A stretch of DNA of 13,071 nt from Candidatus Roizmanbacteria bacterium CG_4_10_14_0_8_um_filter_33_9 (GTDB taxonomy: Bacteria > Patescibacteriota > Microgenomatia > UBA1406 > GWC2-37-13), in the NCBI GenBank assembly GCA_002785065.1, contig PFLI01000064.1:1489-14559 (forward strand), written 5' to 3'. Position numbers and translations under genes: made by a program. The notes under the pieces are model-generated. The model was given only the letters and a program-made list of their open reading frames with translations, had not been told where the DNA came from and ran no database searches. How positions within the stretch are numbered: the stretch's first letter is position 1; each line of letters opens with the position of its first letter. Shown here in pieces: positions 7,265 to 13,071 of this stretch.

Positions 7265-8002
7265 TTAATGGTGCTTCGCAATAGCCATACTTAAAAAAAC
7301 AGTGGTTAACAACGAAAATACTAATGCTTGAACAACTCCCACAAAAATTTCCAAAATAAGGAATGGAAATGGTGCAAGAAATGGAATCAGGAATGCAATT
7401 ATTGTCATAAGAACTTCTCCTGCAAAAATATTTCCGAATAAACGAAAAGTAAAAGATAATATCTTAGAAAATTCTGATAAAATATCCAAAAAACCAACAA
7501 AAAAATTAATCGGATTTGAAAAATTAAAGAATTTAGACAAATATCCAGATAATCCTAAGAATTTGATTCCAAATACTTGTATCATTATTACTGAGATGAG
7601 AGCTAAAGCTAAAGTACCGTTTATATCAGCATTATTTCCACGCAGTAATGGTACATGAAGAATTCTACCATGTTCTTCTATTTTTACTAAAATACTTCCT
7701 ACGCCAGGAAGAAGACCGGCCCAATTCTGAAAAAGAATCCATACAAAAAAACTTGATAGAACAGGAAAAAATAGTTTTGTGTTGCTCCCTAAAATAGATT
7801 CAAAAAGACCATAAATAGTTTGAAGCATTGCGTTGAAAATATAAAAAAAACCGCTTTTATTAGAAGCGGTTATATCTTTTGTATAAACAAAAGCAATAAT
7901 AATGAAAAGTAAAAAAACAATAAGTGATAAAATAAGTGAATTGGTTATATGAAAACCAAATAGTTCAAAAATAGACTCTGCTTTAATACTTATCTCAGGC
8001 AT
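7265..8002 (-). CDS. atpB: F1Fo ATP synthase a subunit
   Basis: Membrane stator subunit that forms the two ion half-channels next to the c ring; 245 residues, normal length. Seen: a hydrophobic helix at about 20-40, WAGLLPGVG (94-102), the loop LRGNNADINGTLALAL (a variant of the usual RPPTADLNTTLALAL pattern), the helix with FSKILSFTFRLFGNIFAGE carrying the essential arginine 187, and a final helix pair with Glu218 and Gln225 (LEIFVGVVQALVFSLL). The C-terminus is IAKHH. The start is 2 nt after the last base of the upstream atpZ stop, without a Shine-Dalgarno, so coupling to atpZ is likely. A terminator-like hairpin with a U run lies inside the gene at codons 45-54, an unusual place. The product call is secure. 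Confidence 0.96.
   Translation of the reverse strand: MPEISIKAESIFELFGFHITNSLILSLIVFLLFIIIAFVYTKDITASNKSGFFYIFNAMLQTIYGLFESILGSNTKLFFPVLSSFFVWILFQNWAGLLPGVGSILVKIEEHGRILHVPLLRGNNADINGTLALALISVIMIQVFGIKFLGLSGYLSKFFNFSNPINFFVGFLDILSEFSKILSFTFRLFGNIFAGEVLMTIIAFLIPFLAPFPFLILEIFVGVVQALVFSLLTTVFLSMAIAKHH
7843..7871 (-). terminator. Intragenic intrinsic-terminator-like hairpin in atpB
   Basis: On the minus strand AACCGCTT (7871-7864) pairs perfectly with AAGCGGTT (7856-7849) across a 7-nt loop CTAATAA, and the 3' arm runs straight into six more Ts (8 in all). This has the form of a Rho-independent terminator, but the bases encode residues 45-54 of subunit a (TASNKSGFFY). A translating ribosome would mask it; untranslated RNA could terminate here. 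Structure seen; function inferred. Confidence 0.45.
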
Positions 8003-8003
8003 A

Positions 8004-8285
8004 TTATTTTATTTTTGTTAACCGATAAAGATTATAAAAAGTACTTAAAACACCGATTACTATTCCCATGAGCACAAAAAGTGGCTTCTTACCAAACTTA
8101 TTATCCAAATATAACCCAGAAAAAATCCCTATTAATAAGGGAGTTATAAGATAAAAACCAATATTCAAATACTGATAAGAACCTGTTTTTACTTTTTTAA
8201 TACCTTTTTTTAATTCTATACGTTCCTTAAGATTAAGATCTTTATCTATTATTGTCTTAATAATTTTACGCTTATATTTTACCAT
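8004..8285 (-). CDS. atpZ: AtpZ/AtpI-family ATP synthase accessory membrane protein
   Basis: Small membrane protein of 93 residues at the head of the ATP synthase genes, where AtpI/AtpZ proteins normally sit. Known family roles are help with c-ring assembly and, in some bacteria, Mg2+/Ca2+ uptake linked to the synthase. Seen: a basic N-terminal tail of about 36 residues (MVKYKRKIIK...), then two hydrophobic segments at about 40-60 and 69-88 joined by GLYLDNKFGKKP, the typical G-x-x-x-D-x-x-x-G-x-x-P linker of the two-helix AtpZ type. It lies 28 nt after dnaE and 1 nt before atpB. The sequence is divergent outside the linker. I favour AtpZ over the longer four-helix AtpI because of the length and two helices. 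The start codon lacks a Shine-Dalgarno and is the least certain part. Confidence 0.75.
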   Translation of the reverse strand: MVKYKRKIIKTIIDKDLNLKERIELKKGIKKVKTGSYQYLNIGFYLITPLLIGIFSGLYLDNKFGKKPLFVLMGIVIGVLSTFYNLYRLTKIK

Positions 8286-8305
8286 TGCGAATTTAGAAAT
8301 GTCAA
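8276..8305 (-). promoter_or_regulatory. Possible sigma70-type promoter at the dnaE-atpZ junction
   Basis: An exact TTGACA at 8305-8300 is followed 18 nt later by TAAAAT at 8281-8276 (one mismatch to TATAAT) on the minus strand. It could start ATP synthase transcripts independently of dnaE. However, the predicted start (about 8269) lies downstream of the atpZ ATG, so it would serve atpB onward unless a different -10 or a later atpZ start is used. Tentative. Confidence 0.3.
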
Positions 8306-8313
8306 CAGGTTAT

Positions 8314-11300
8314 TTATAATTTCATTAAATTATCAATCAAAATACTAATCCTTCCCTCTCTTTCGGTAATTTTACCTTTTGCAATAATAATATTATTTAA
8401 ACTTAATGATGCGTTGAATTTTATAAATTTTGACGGAAATATAACTCCTTCAATTGATCCGGAATCATCAAATAAGGTGATAAATGCCATTTCAGAATTA
8501 TCTTTTTTTGTTTTTATTACTTTTTTGCCTGAAACAACACCTACTAAAACATGAATTTTGTTAACATCTTCTTTATTTATATCTCCTATTTTTTTAGTAA
8601 CCTTAGAATCAATAATGTTTTTATATTTTGCTAACGGATTCTTACTTATCAAAAATCCAATTACTTCTTTTTCCATATTAATAAGCTCGTCTTCGCTTAA
8701 TTCAGGAACTATTTCAAAATTGTCATTATGCACTGAGTTTCCTTTATCTTCGTTGAATAATAAAAATTGACCTTTAGATTTTTCTTCTTTTTTATCAACT
8801 ATTTCTTTAACTAAACGAGGATAATGGAGAAATAATGTTGAACAAAATCCAAACTTAAGAAATGCTCCAGCTTTTATAAGACTTTCAACTGTTTTTTTGT
8901 TAACTCTTCGAAGATCAACACGATAAAGGAAATCAGTAAATCCAATAAACTCACTACTTGAACGTGCTTCTAAAATGGCATCAATGGCAGCTTCACCTAC
9001 ATTTTTTATTGCAGATAAACCAAATCTAATACTTTTTCCTTCAATGCTAAAACTGTGTTTAGATTTGTTGATATCCGGAGGTAGAACACTTATTTCCATT
9101 CGTCTGCATTCTTCAATAGCTTGAGCCATTTTAATTTCTCGCTGTGGACCAGCCATTCCCTGCAATTCTGCAGAGAGTAAAGCAGTCATATATTCAACAG
9201 GATAATTGGCCTTCATATATGCTGTCCAATAAGCAATAAGTGCATAAGAGGCAGAATGAGGCTTATTAAATCCATATGCCGCAAATTTCTCCATGAAGTT
9301 AAAAATATTCTCAGCAAGTTTTTTTGTATATCCATGTTTTAAACACCCATCAATAAATTTAATCCGCTCTTTATCCATTAATGATTTTTTCTTCTTACCC
9401 ATCGCCATTCTAAAATTGTCCGCTTCGCTCATTGAATAACCGGCTAAAGAATGTGCAATTTCCATAACTTGTTCTTGATATACAAGAATTCCATACGTCT
9501 CACTGAGTATAGGGATCAGATTTTTGTGGAGATATTGAATCTTGCTTGGATTTTTTTTACCTTCAAGAAAAAGAGGTATAAGGTCCATTGGACCGGGACG
9601 ATACAGCGCAACCATGGCGGTAATATCGCTCATAACATTTGGCTTTAAATCCTTTGCCAGTCTCCGCATGCCGGGTGACTCTAACTGAAATACACCAACT
9701 GTTTCTCCTCTAGAAATAAGTTCAAACGTTTTTTTGTCAGTAAGAGAAACATCATGAATATCTATCTTATTTCCATGTGTTTCTTTAACAAATATTAAAG
9801 ATTCTTCTAAAATGGTAAGGTTTCGTAAACCTAAAAAGTCAACCTTTAACAAACCTACTGCTTTTCCGTTAGAAACAGCATTAAGATCAAGACAATACAT
9901 ATCGTACTGTGTTATAACTCTTCCTTCCTTTGACTCTGTTTGTATAGGAACGTATTCTGTTAATTCATCTTTAGAAATAATAACTCCGGCTGCATGCACA
10001 GAAGAATGCCTAGGTAAACTTTCCAAACGCTGTGCAATATCAATAACCTTTTTTATATCAGGTTCTGTTTGATATGCGAATTTTAATGCAGGAGCTTCGA
10101 TGAGAGCTTGAGATAGTCTCATTTGAAATCCTTGTTTTCCCTGGGGTATCATTTTTGCAATTCTATCCCCCTGTGAGTAAGACATTCCTAATGCTCGAGC
10201 CACATCTCGAACTGCCAAACGAGCTTCCATTGCGCCAAAAGTAATTATCTGAGCTACTCTATTTTTCCCAAATTTATCAGTAACATATTTTAGAACTTCA
10301 TCCCTTCGGATATCTGCGAAGTCAATATCAATATCAGGCGGAGTTGGTCTATCGGGATTTAAAAACCGTTCAAAGGGAAGAGAATGTTCAAGTGGATTAA
10401 TATCAGTGATTCTTAAGACATAGGCAACAAGTGAACCTGCAACAGAGCCTCTTCCAGGTCCGACTGCAATACCTTTTTGTTTTGCCCAATTTACAAAATC
10501 TGAGACAATAAGAAAATATGTTGAATAACCTTTTGTTATGATAATGTTCAATTCATATTGCAGTCTTTCATTAATAAGTTTTTGATCCATTTGACTAACT
10601 CTTTTTTTATTTTCTTCAACTAGTTCTCTTAAATAATCTCCAGGGGGAACATTTTGAGGAGTTTGAAAAAATGGAAGTACCCATTTGCCATTGGGGATTT
10701 CCACATTACAAAGATCTGCAATTTTATTGGTATTATCTACTACTTCTGGTAAATCTGAAAATAATTCTCTCATCTCTCCTTCGGTTTTAAAATAATAGTC
10801 TGGAACATCAATCATGCTTACTGGACGGTTTTTTTCAATTATTGTACGCTGTGTTTGTATACATAGTAAGACTTCCTGCGCATATGCATCCTGAGCATCT
10901 GGATAGTGCACGTCGTTAGTTGCAACCATTGGAACAGAAAATTTCCTTGATAGTTTTACTATTTCTCTATTTACTGAATCAAGCTCTTCAACACCAAGAT
11001 GACGTTGCAGTTCAAGATAAAAATCGTCTTTAAATATATCGAGATATTTTTGAAGAAGTTCTTCTGACTCCTTGTATTGATTATGCAATAACGCCTGAGG
11101 AATTTCGCCCGCCAGACATGCAGATAATGCAATTAATCCCCGATGGTGTTTTTTTAATACTTCAAAATCAATTCTCGGTTTATAATAAAAACCTTCTAAA
11201 TGCGCGATACTGGTTAGTTTCATCAAGTTTTTGTAGCCTTCCAGATCTTTTGCGAGTAATACCAGATGGAACCGATCACGGTCTCCCTGACTTTTATCCT

Positions 11301-11523
11301 GCATTGATTTTTTGGCTTTATACATTTCAACTCCCAGTATTGGTTTAATTCCAATTTCTTGCGCTTTTACAAAGAATTTAAAAACCCCGTACATAGCCCC
11401 ATGATCTGTTATTGCAAGAGATGTCATTCCCTGATCTTTAGCTTTTTGTAAAATATCGCCTATTCGGCACATTCCATCAAGAAGAGAAAACTCAGTATGA
11501 ACATGAAGATGAACAAAAGCCAT
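8314..11523 (-). CDS. dnaE: DNA polymerase III alpha subunit
   Basis: Replicative C-family polymerase, 1069 residues (E. coli 1160). Seen in order: an N-terminal PHP domain (FVHLHVHTEFSLLDG) that keeps a full set of likely metal ligands (His7, His9, Asp16, His41, Glu66, His86, Cys136, Asp204, His206); the palm with catalytic aspartates 397/399/401 (PDIDIDFAD) and Asp562 (KVDFLGLRNL); fingers with GVFQLESPGMRR and VALYRPGPM; an internal clamp-binding motif QFLLF at 919-923 (E. coli 920-924); and an OB fold at about 990-1065. The protein ends right after the OB fold, so the C-terminal tau-binding domain of E. coli DnaE is absent. The start ATG 11523 is fixed by the PHP motif. No Shine-Dalgarno; a -10-like box lies just upstream. 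The next gene, atpZ, is 28 nt downstream. Confidence 0.98.
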   Translation of the reverse strand: MAFVHLHVHTEFSLLDGMCRIGDILQKAKDQGMTSLAITDHGAMYGVFKFFVKAQEIGIKPILGVEMYKAKKSMQDKSQGDRDRFHLVLLAKDLEGYKNLMKLTSIAHLEGFYYKPRIDFEVLKKHHRGLIALSACLAGEIPQALLHNQYKESEELLQKYLDIFKDDFYLELQRHLGVEELDSVNREIVKLSRKFSVPMVATNDVHYPDAQDAYAQEVLLCIQTQRTIIEKNRPVSMIDVPDYYFKTEGEMRELFSDLPEVVDNTNKIADLCNVEIPNGKWVLPFFQTPQNVPPGDYLRELVEENKKRVSQMDQKLINERLQYELNIIITKGYSTYFLIVSDFVNWAKQKGIAVGPGRGSVAGSLVAYVLRITDINPLEHSLPFERFLNPDRPTPPDIDIDFADIRRDEVLKYVTDKFGKNRVAQIITFGAMEARLAVRDVARALGMSYSQGDRIAKMIPQGKQGFQMRLSQALIEAPALKFAYQTEPDIKKVIDIAQRLESLPRHSSVHAAGVIISKDELTEYVPIQTESKEGRVITQYDMYCLDLNAVSNGKAVGLLKVDFLGLRNLTILEESLIFVKETHGNKIDIHDVSLTDKKTFELISRGETVGVFQLESPGMRRLAKDLKPNVMSDITAMVALYRPGPMDLIPLFLEGKKNPSKIQYLHKNLIPILSETYGILVYQEQVMEIAHSLAGYSMSEADNFRMAMGKKKKSLMDKERIKFIDGCLKHGYTKKLAENIFNFMEKFAAYGFNKPHSASYALIAYWTAYMKANYPVEYMTALLSAELQGMAGPQREIKMAQAIEECRRMEISVLPPDINKSKHSFSIEGKSIRFGLSAIKNVGEAAIDAILEARSSSEFIGFTDFLYRVDLRRVNKKTVESLIKAGAFLKFGFCSTLFLHYPRLVKEIVDKKEEKSKGQFLLFNEDKGNSVHNDNFEIVPELSEDELINMEKEVIGFLISKNPLAKYKNIIDSKVTKKIGDINKEDVNKIHVLVGVVSGKKVIKTKKDNSEMAFITLFDDSGSIEGVIFPSKFIKFNASLSLNNIIIAKGKITEREGRISILIDNLMKL

Positions 11524-11530
11524 AAAACTA

Positions 11531-11536
11531 TTTATA
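11531..11536 (-). promoter_or_regulatory. Putative -10 box of dnaE, leaderless geometry
   Basis: TATAAA on the minus strand ends 7 nt before the dnaE ATG, so a normal start site would fall at or next to the start codon. No -35 is recognised; the upstream bases belong to the hairpin repeat at 11537-11605. The same arrangement is seen at topA. Confidence 0.33.
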
Positions 11537-11605
11537 CGTCATTCTGGTAGCAAGCGCGATTGCTTTGCCCTCCCGTAGCCTTTGGCGAAGGAGGGTCCAG
11601 AATCT
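11537..11605 (+). repeat. Dispersed hairpin repeat, copy 3 (long form)
   Basis: The copy starts cgtcattctggtagcaagcg and ends gggtccagaatct. Outer arms attctgg/ccagaat pair; inside are agcaagcgcgattgct (a short stem agcaa/ttgct) and ccctcc...ggaggg enclosing gcc-ttt-ggc. It is a longer version of copy 1: where copy 1 has ccct-gta-aggg, this copy has an extra nested hairpin. It directly abuts the dnaE promoter region. No coding content. Confidence 0.7.
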
Positions 11606-11629
11606 TATAATTTATAACATATATTGTTT

Positions 11630-11657
11630 GTCATTCCCGCGAAGGCGGGAATCCAGA
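11630..11657 (+). repeat. Short palindromic repeat, copy 4 (gtcattcccgc type)
   Basis: A perfect 8-bp hairpin attcccgc-gaag-gcgggaat (11633-11652) is flanked by gtc and ccaga, the same outer frame (gtcatt...tccag) as the other copies but with a GC-rich core. Sequences of this kind recur as intergenic repeats in several bacterial groups (general knowledge). No U run follows on either strand, so it is not called a terminator. Confidence 0.6.
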
Positions 11658-11683
11658 CTTTAATTTTCTACTTCAAATAAATG

Positions 11684-11716
11684 CGTCATTCTGGGGAGCA
11701 AAGCGACTCCAGAATC
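11684..11716 (+). repeat. Dispersed hairpin repeat, copy 5 (short form)
   Basis: cgtcattctggggagcaaagc followed by gactccagaatc: outer arms attctgg/ccagaat pair, and the gag/ctc extension is interrupted by a bulge. This is the shortest member of the family here. It ends 8 nt before the stop codon of the type ISP gene (read from the plus strand), so it forms the first hairpin downstream of that gene and may stabilise its transcript end. Confidence 0.65.
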
Positions 11717-11723
11717 TCAAAAA

Positions 11724-13071
11724 CTACATAACATCATCAATCCCTTTCATAATTCTTATTGTCTCTAATTGTACTTTAATAATTTTTTGATAATGAACAA
11801 TATCTTCAAAGTGCAGTGTTTTTCCTTTTCTGTCTTTAAGCCATTTTTGAGCTGGCTGATACCCGCCTATATGAAAATCCCACGATTCTTTAGAAACATT
11901 GCCAAAAAACTGTGTGTTGTTAATCCAGACTTTTCCTTCATCAAATCGAATTTGTTCAACGATATTAGTTCCTGATACTGAAAAGATTGTTAAAAATGTA
12001 TTTAAATCTTGATCTTCCATAAGATGAAGCTTTCTCAGTTTACTTCCAAATTTAACCAACTTCCAAAACTGTTCTTTATTTTTTGCGGGAGGAACCTTGG
12101 GAAAATCCATTTTTAGAAAATCCTTATATGTGTCTCTGTATTTTGGAGAATACAGAACAGCGTACACATAATCTAAAATATCTAATGGAGAAACATATTT
12201 CTTATTGCCAACCTGAACAATTTGCAAGATCTTATTTTCGTGATCACCTACCCATTCATATTCCCCAATATTCATCAATAGCTGTTTTCTTAATTCATGG
12301 TTTATATTTGAATGTCTTTGATTTTGCTCAAGATCTTGTTTTCCATCTTCAGAATAAATATAAAGTGACGCTATATAAGTAATTGAAACAGCATCAGTAA
12401 TACAATGAGCATCAACTGTTGATTTGCTAATAAAAGCAGGAACAATTCCTAAATTTGTTATTTGTTTTGAAAAATATAAAGCAAAATTGTTGTTTGATAA
12501 CATATTTTGCATTGTATCTTTACGAGGATAACAGTGAAATCCTCTGCTTTGACCTGTATAAAATGTATATCGAGTATCAAAAGGTCGATAATCTATTTTA
12601 ATGATTGTTCCTTTATTCAAATTATTGATAACGTCTTTCTTTGCTTCTGAAACAGTCCAATCGCGAACATCTTTACCTAGATTATATCTCGCTCTTAAAT
12701 CTTCTGGTTCAGAAGTAGCAAAGTCATCCACAACAAGTTTCATAGTATGAGGATCATTTTGTACTGACATATTATCCCTTGCAGTTACAATTCCAACACT
12801 GTTTTTTATAAAAAGTTTATTTATTTTTATCCCCGCTTTATATTCTTCATACAGTACAATATTTTTGTTTACAAATTCATAAAAAGGTCCAGTTAATTGA
12901 ATTTTTTTCCATTTTACAGAAGAGAGTGAGTTTTGATTAAGAAACTCTAACTTAATCTTTCGTTTTCCCCAAAGATTAGATTTATAAATTTCAGCTATTT
13001 GATTTTTCTTTGTTTTTTTCTTAACAGCAATAATAATTGCAACACCTTGTTGAATATCAAAGACATTTTCA
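11724..13071 (-). CDS. Type ISP restriction-modification enzyme, C-terminal part (N-terminal end beyond window)
   Basis: The frame is open from the right edge to TAG at 11724, about 449 residues visible; a Met at 12770 is internal, since coding-like sequence continues upstream. It resembles the target-recognition/C-terminal region of single-chain type ISP enzymes (LlaGI/LlaBIII-like), which join nuclease, SF2 helicase, N6-adenine methyltransferase and specificity domains. Seen in order: VFDIQQGVAIIIAVKK, YKSNLWGKRKIKLEFL, SVGIVTARDN, YRPFDTRYTFYTG followed by SRGFHCYPRKDTMQ, then ILDYVYAVLYSPKYR and FWKLVKFGSKLRKLHLME near the end; these are patterns I know from that family. The nuclease, helicase and methyltransferase motifs would lie off the edge. 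Intact to its stop in this portion. It sits beside a repeat cluster, which fits an accessory defence gene. It could also belong to a related methylase-helicase with the same C-terminal domain. Confidence 0.75.
   Translation of the reverse strand, partial: ENVFDIQQGVAIIIAVKKKTKKNQIAEIYKSNLWGKRKIKLEFLNQNSLSSVKWKKIQLTGPFYEFVNKNIVLYEEYKAGIKINKLFIKNSVGIVTARDNMSVQNDPHTMKLVVDDFATSEPEDLRARYNLGKDVRDWTVSEAKKDVINNLNKGTIIKIDYRPFDTRYTFYTGQSRGFHCYPRKDTMQNMLSNNNFALYFSKQITNLGIVPAFISKSTVDAHCITDAVSITYIASLYIYSEDGKQDLEQNQRHSNINHELRKQLLMNIGEYEWVGDHENKILQIVQVGNKKYVSPLDILDYVYAVLYSPKYRDTYKDFLKMDFPKVPPAKNKEQFWKLVKFGSKLRKLHLMEDQDLNTFLTIFSVSGTNIVEQIRFDEGKVWINNTQFFGNVSKESWDFHIGGYQPAQKWLKDRKGKTLHFEDIVHYQKIIKVQLETIRIMKGIDDVM

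Noticed and set aside
11633..11652. Perfect hairpin attcccgc/gcgggaat as a transcription terminator
   Set aside because: No run of Ts follows on either strand; it fits the intergenic repeat family better.
11537..11716. Three repeats as a CRISPR array
   Set aside because: The units differ in length and core sequence, share only outer arms, and the gaps between them (24 and 26 nt) are AT-rich spacers with no regular repeat-spacer pattern; no cas genes are visible.
11118..12382. Plus-strand open frames of 65-100 codons within dnaE and the type ISP gene
   Set aside because: All are antisense to secure coding regions and have no start-site or protein motif support.
12768..12770. Met codon at 12770 as the start of the type ISP protein
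   Set aside because: The same frame remains open to the right edge and encodes family-typical motifs (FDIQQGVAI, SVGIVTARD), so this Met is internal.

Overview
This window is a block of low-GC bacterial DNA (roughly one third G+C by eye). Every supported gene lies on the minus strand, so the genes read from high to low coordinates. In that order they are: the C-terminal part of a large type ISP restriction-modification enzyme (cut by the right edge); a spacer with three hairpin-type repeats; dnaE (DNA polymerase III alpha); a complete F1Fo ATP synthase cluster atpZ-atpB-atpE-atpF-atpH-atpA-atpG-atpD-atpC; a spacer with an inverted pair of the same repeat family; and topA (DNA topoisomerase I, cut by the left edge).

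Organism: the code is standard for what can be tested (TGA closes atpH, and no gene needs an internal TGA read as an amino acid). Tight gene packing, a minimal delta subunit, Shine-Dalgarno-poor starts and dispersed 'gtcattctgg...ccagaatc' repeats would suit a reduced genome such as a Patescibacteria (CPR) member. This is an inference without phylogeny; no rRNA or other decisive marker is present.

Layout: from dnaE to atpC gaps are only 1 to 48 nt, with one 14-nt overlap (atpH/atpA) and one 0-nt junction (atpF/atpH), so dnaE and the ATP synthase genes may share transcripts. A consensus TTGACA in the dnaE-atpZ gap may also start transcripts for the atp genes. The ATP synthase appears complete and catalytically intact: the P-loops of alpha and beta, the a-subunit arginine and the c-subunit glutamate are all present. 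The c subunit looks proton-type rather than sodium-type.

Most notable: (1) delta is 94 residues, essentially only the C-terminal stator domain; (2) atpF and atpH share a reading frame and are separated by a single TAA; (3) a canonical-looking intrinsic terminator (8-bp stem plus U run) lies inside the atpB coding sequence; (4) only atpE has a strong Shine-Dalgarno, while topA and dnaE have -10-like boxes 6-7 nt before ATG, suggesting leaderless mRNAs; (5) a repeat family occupies both longer intergenic spacers. I found no CRISPR array, tRNA, rRNA, transposase or clearly new multi-gene system.
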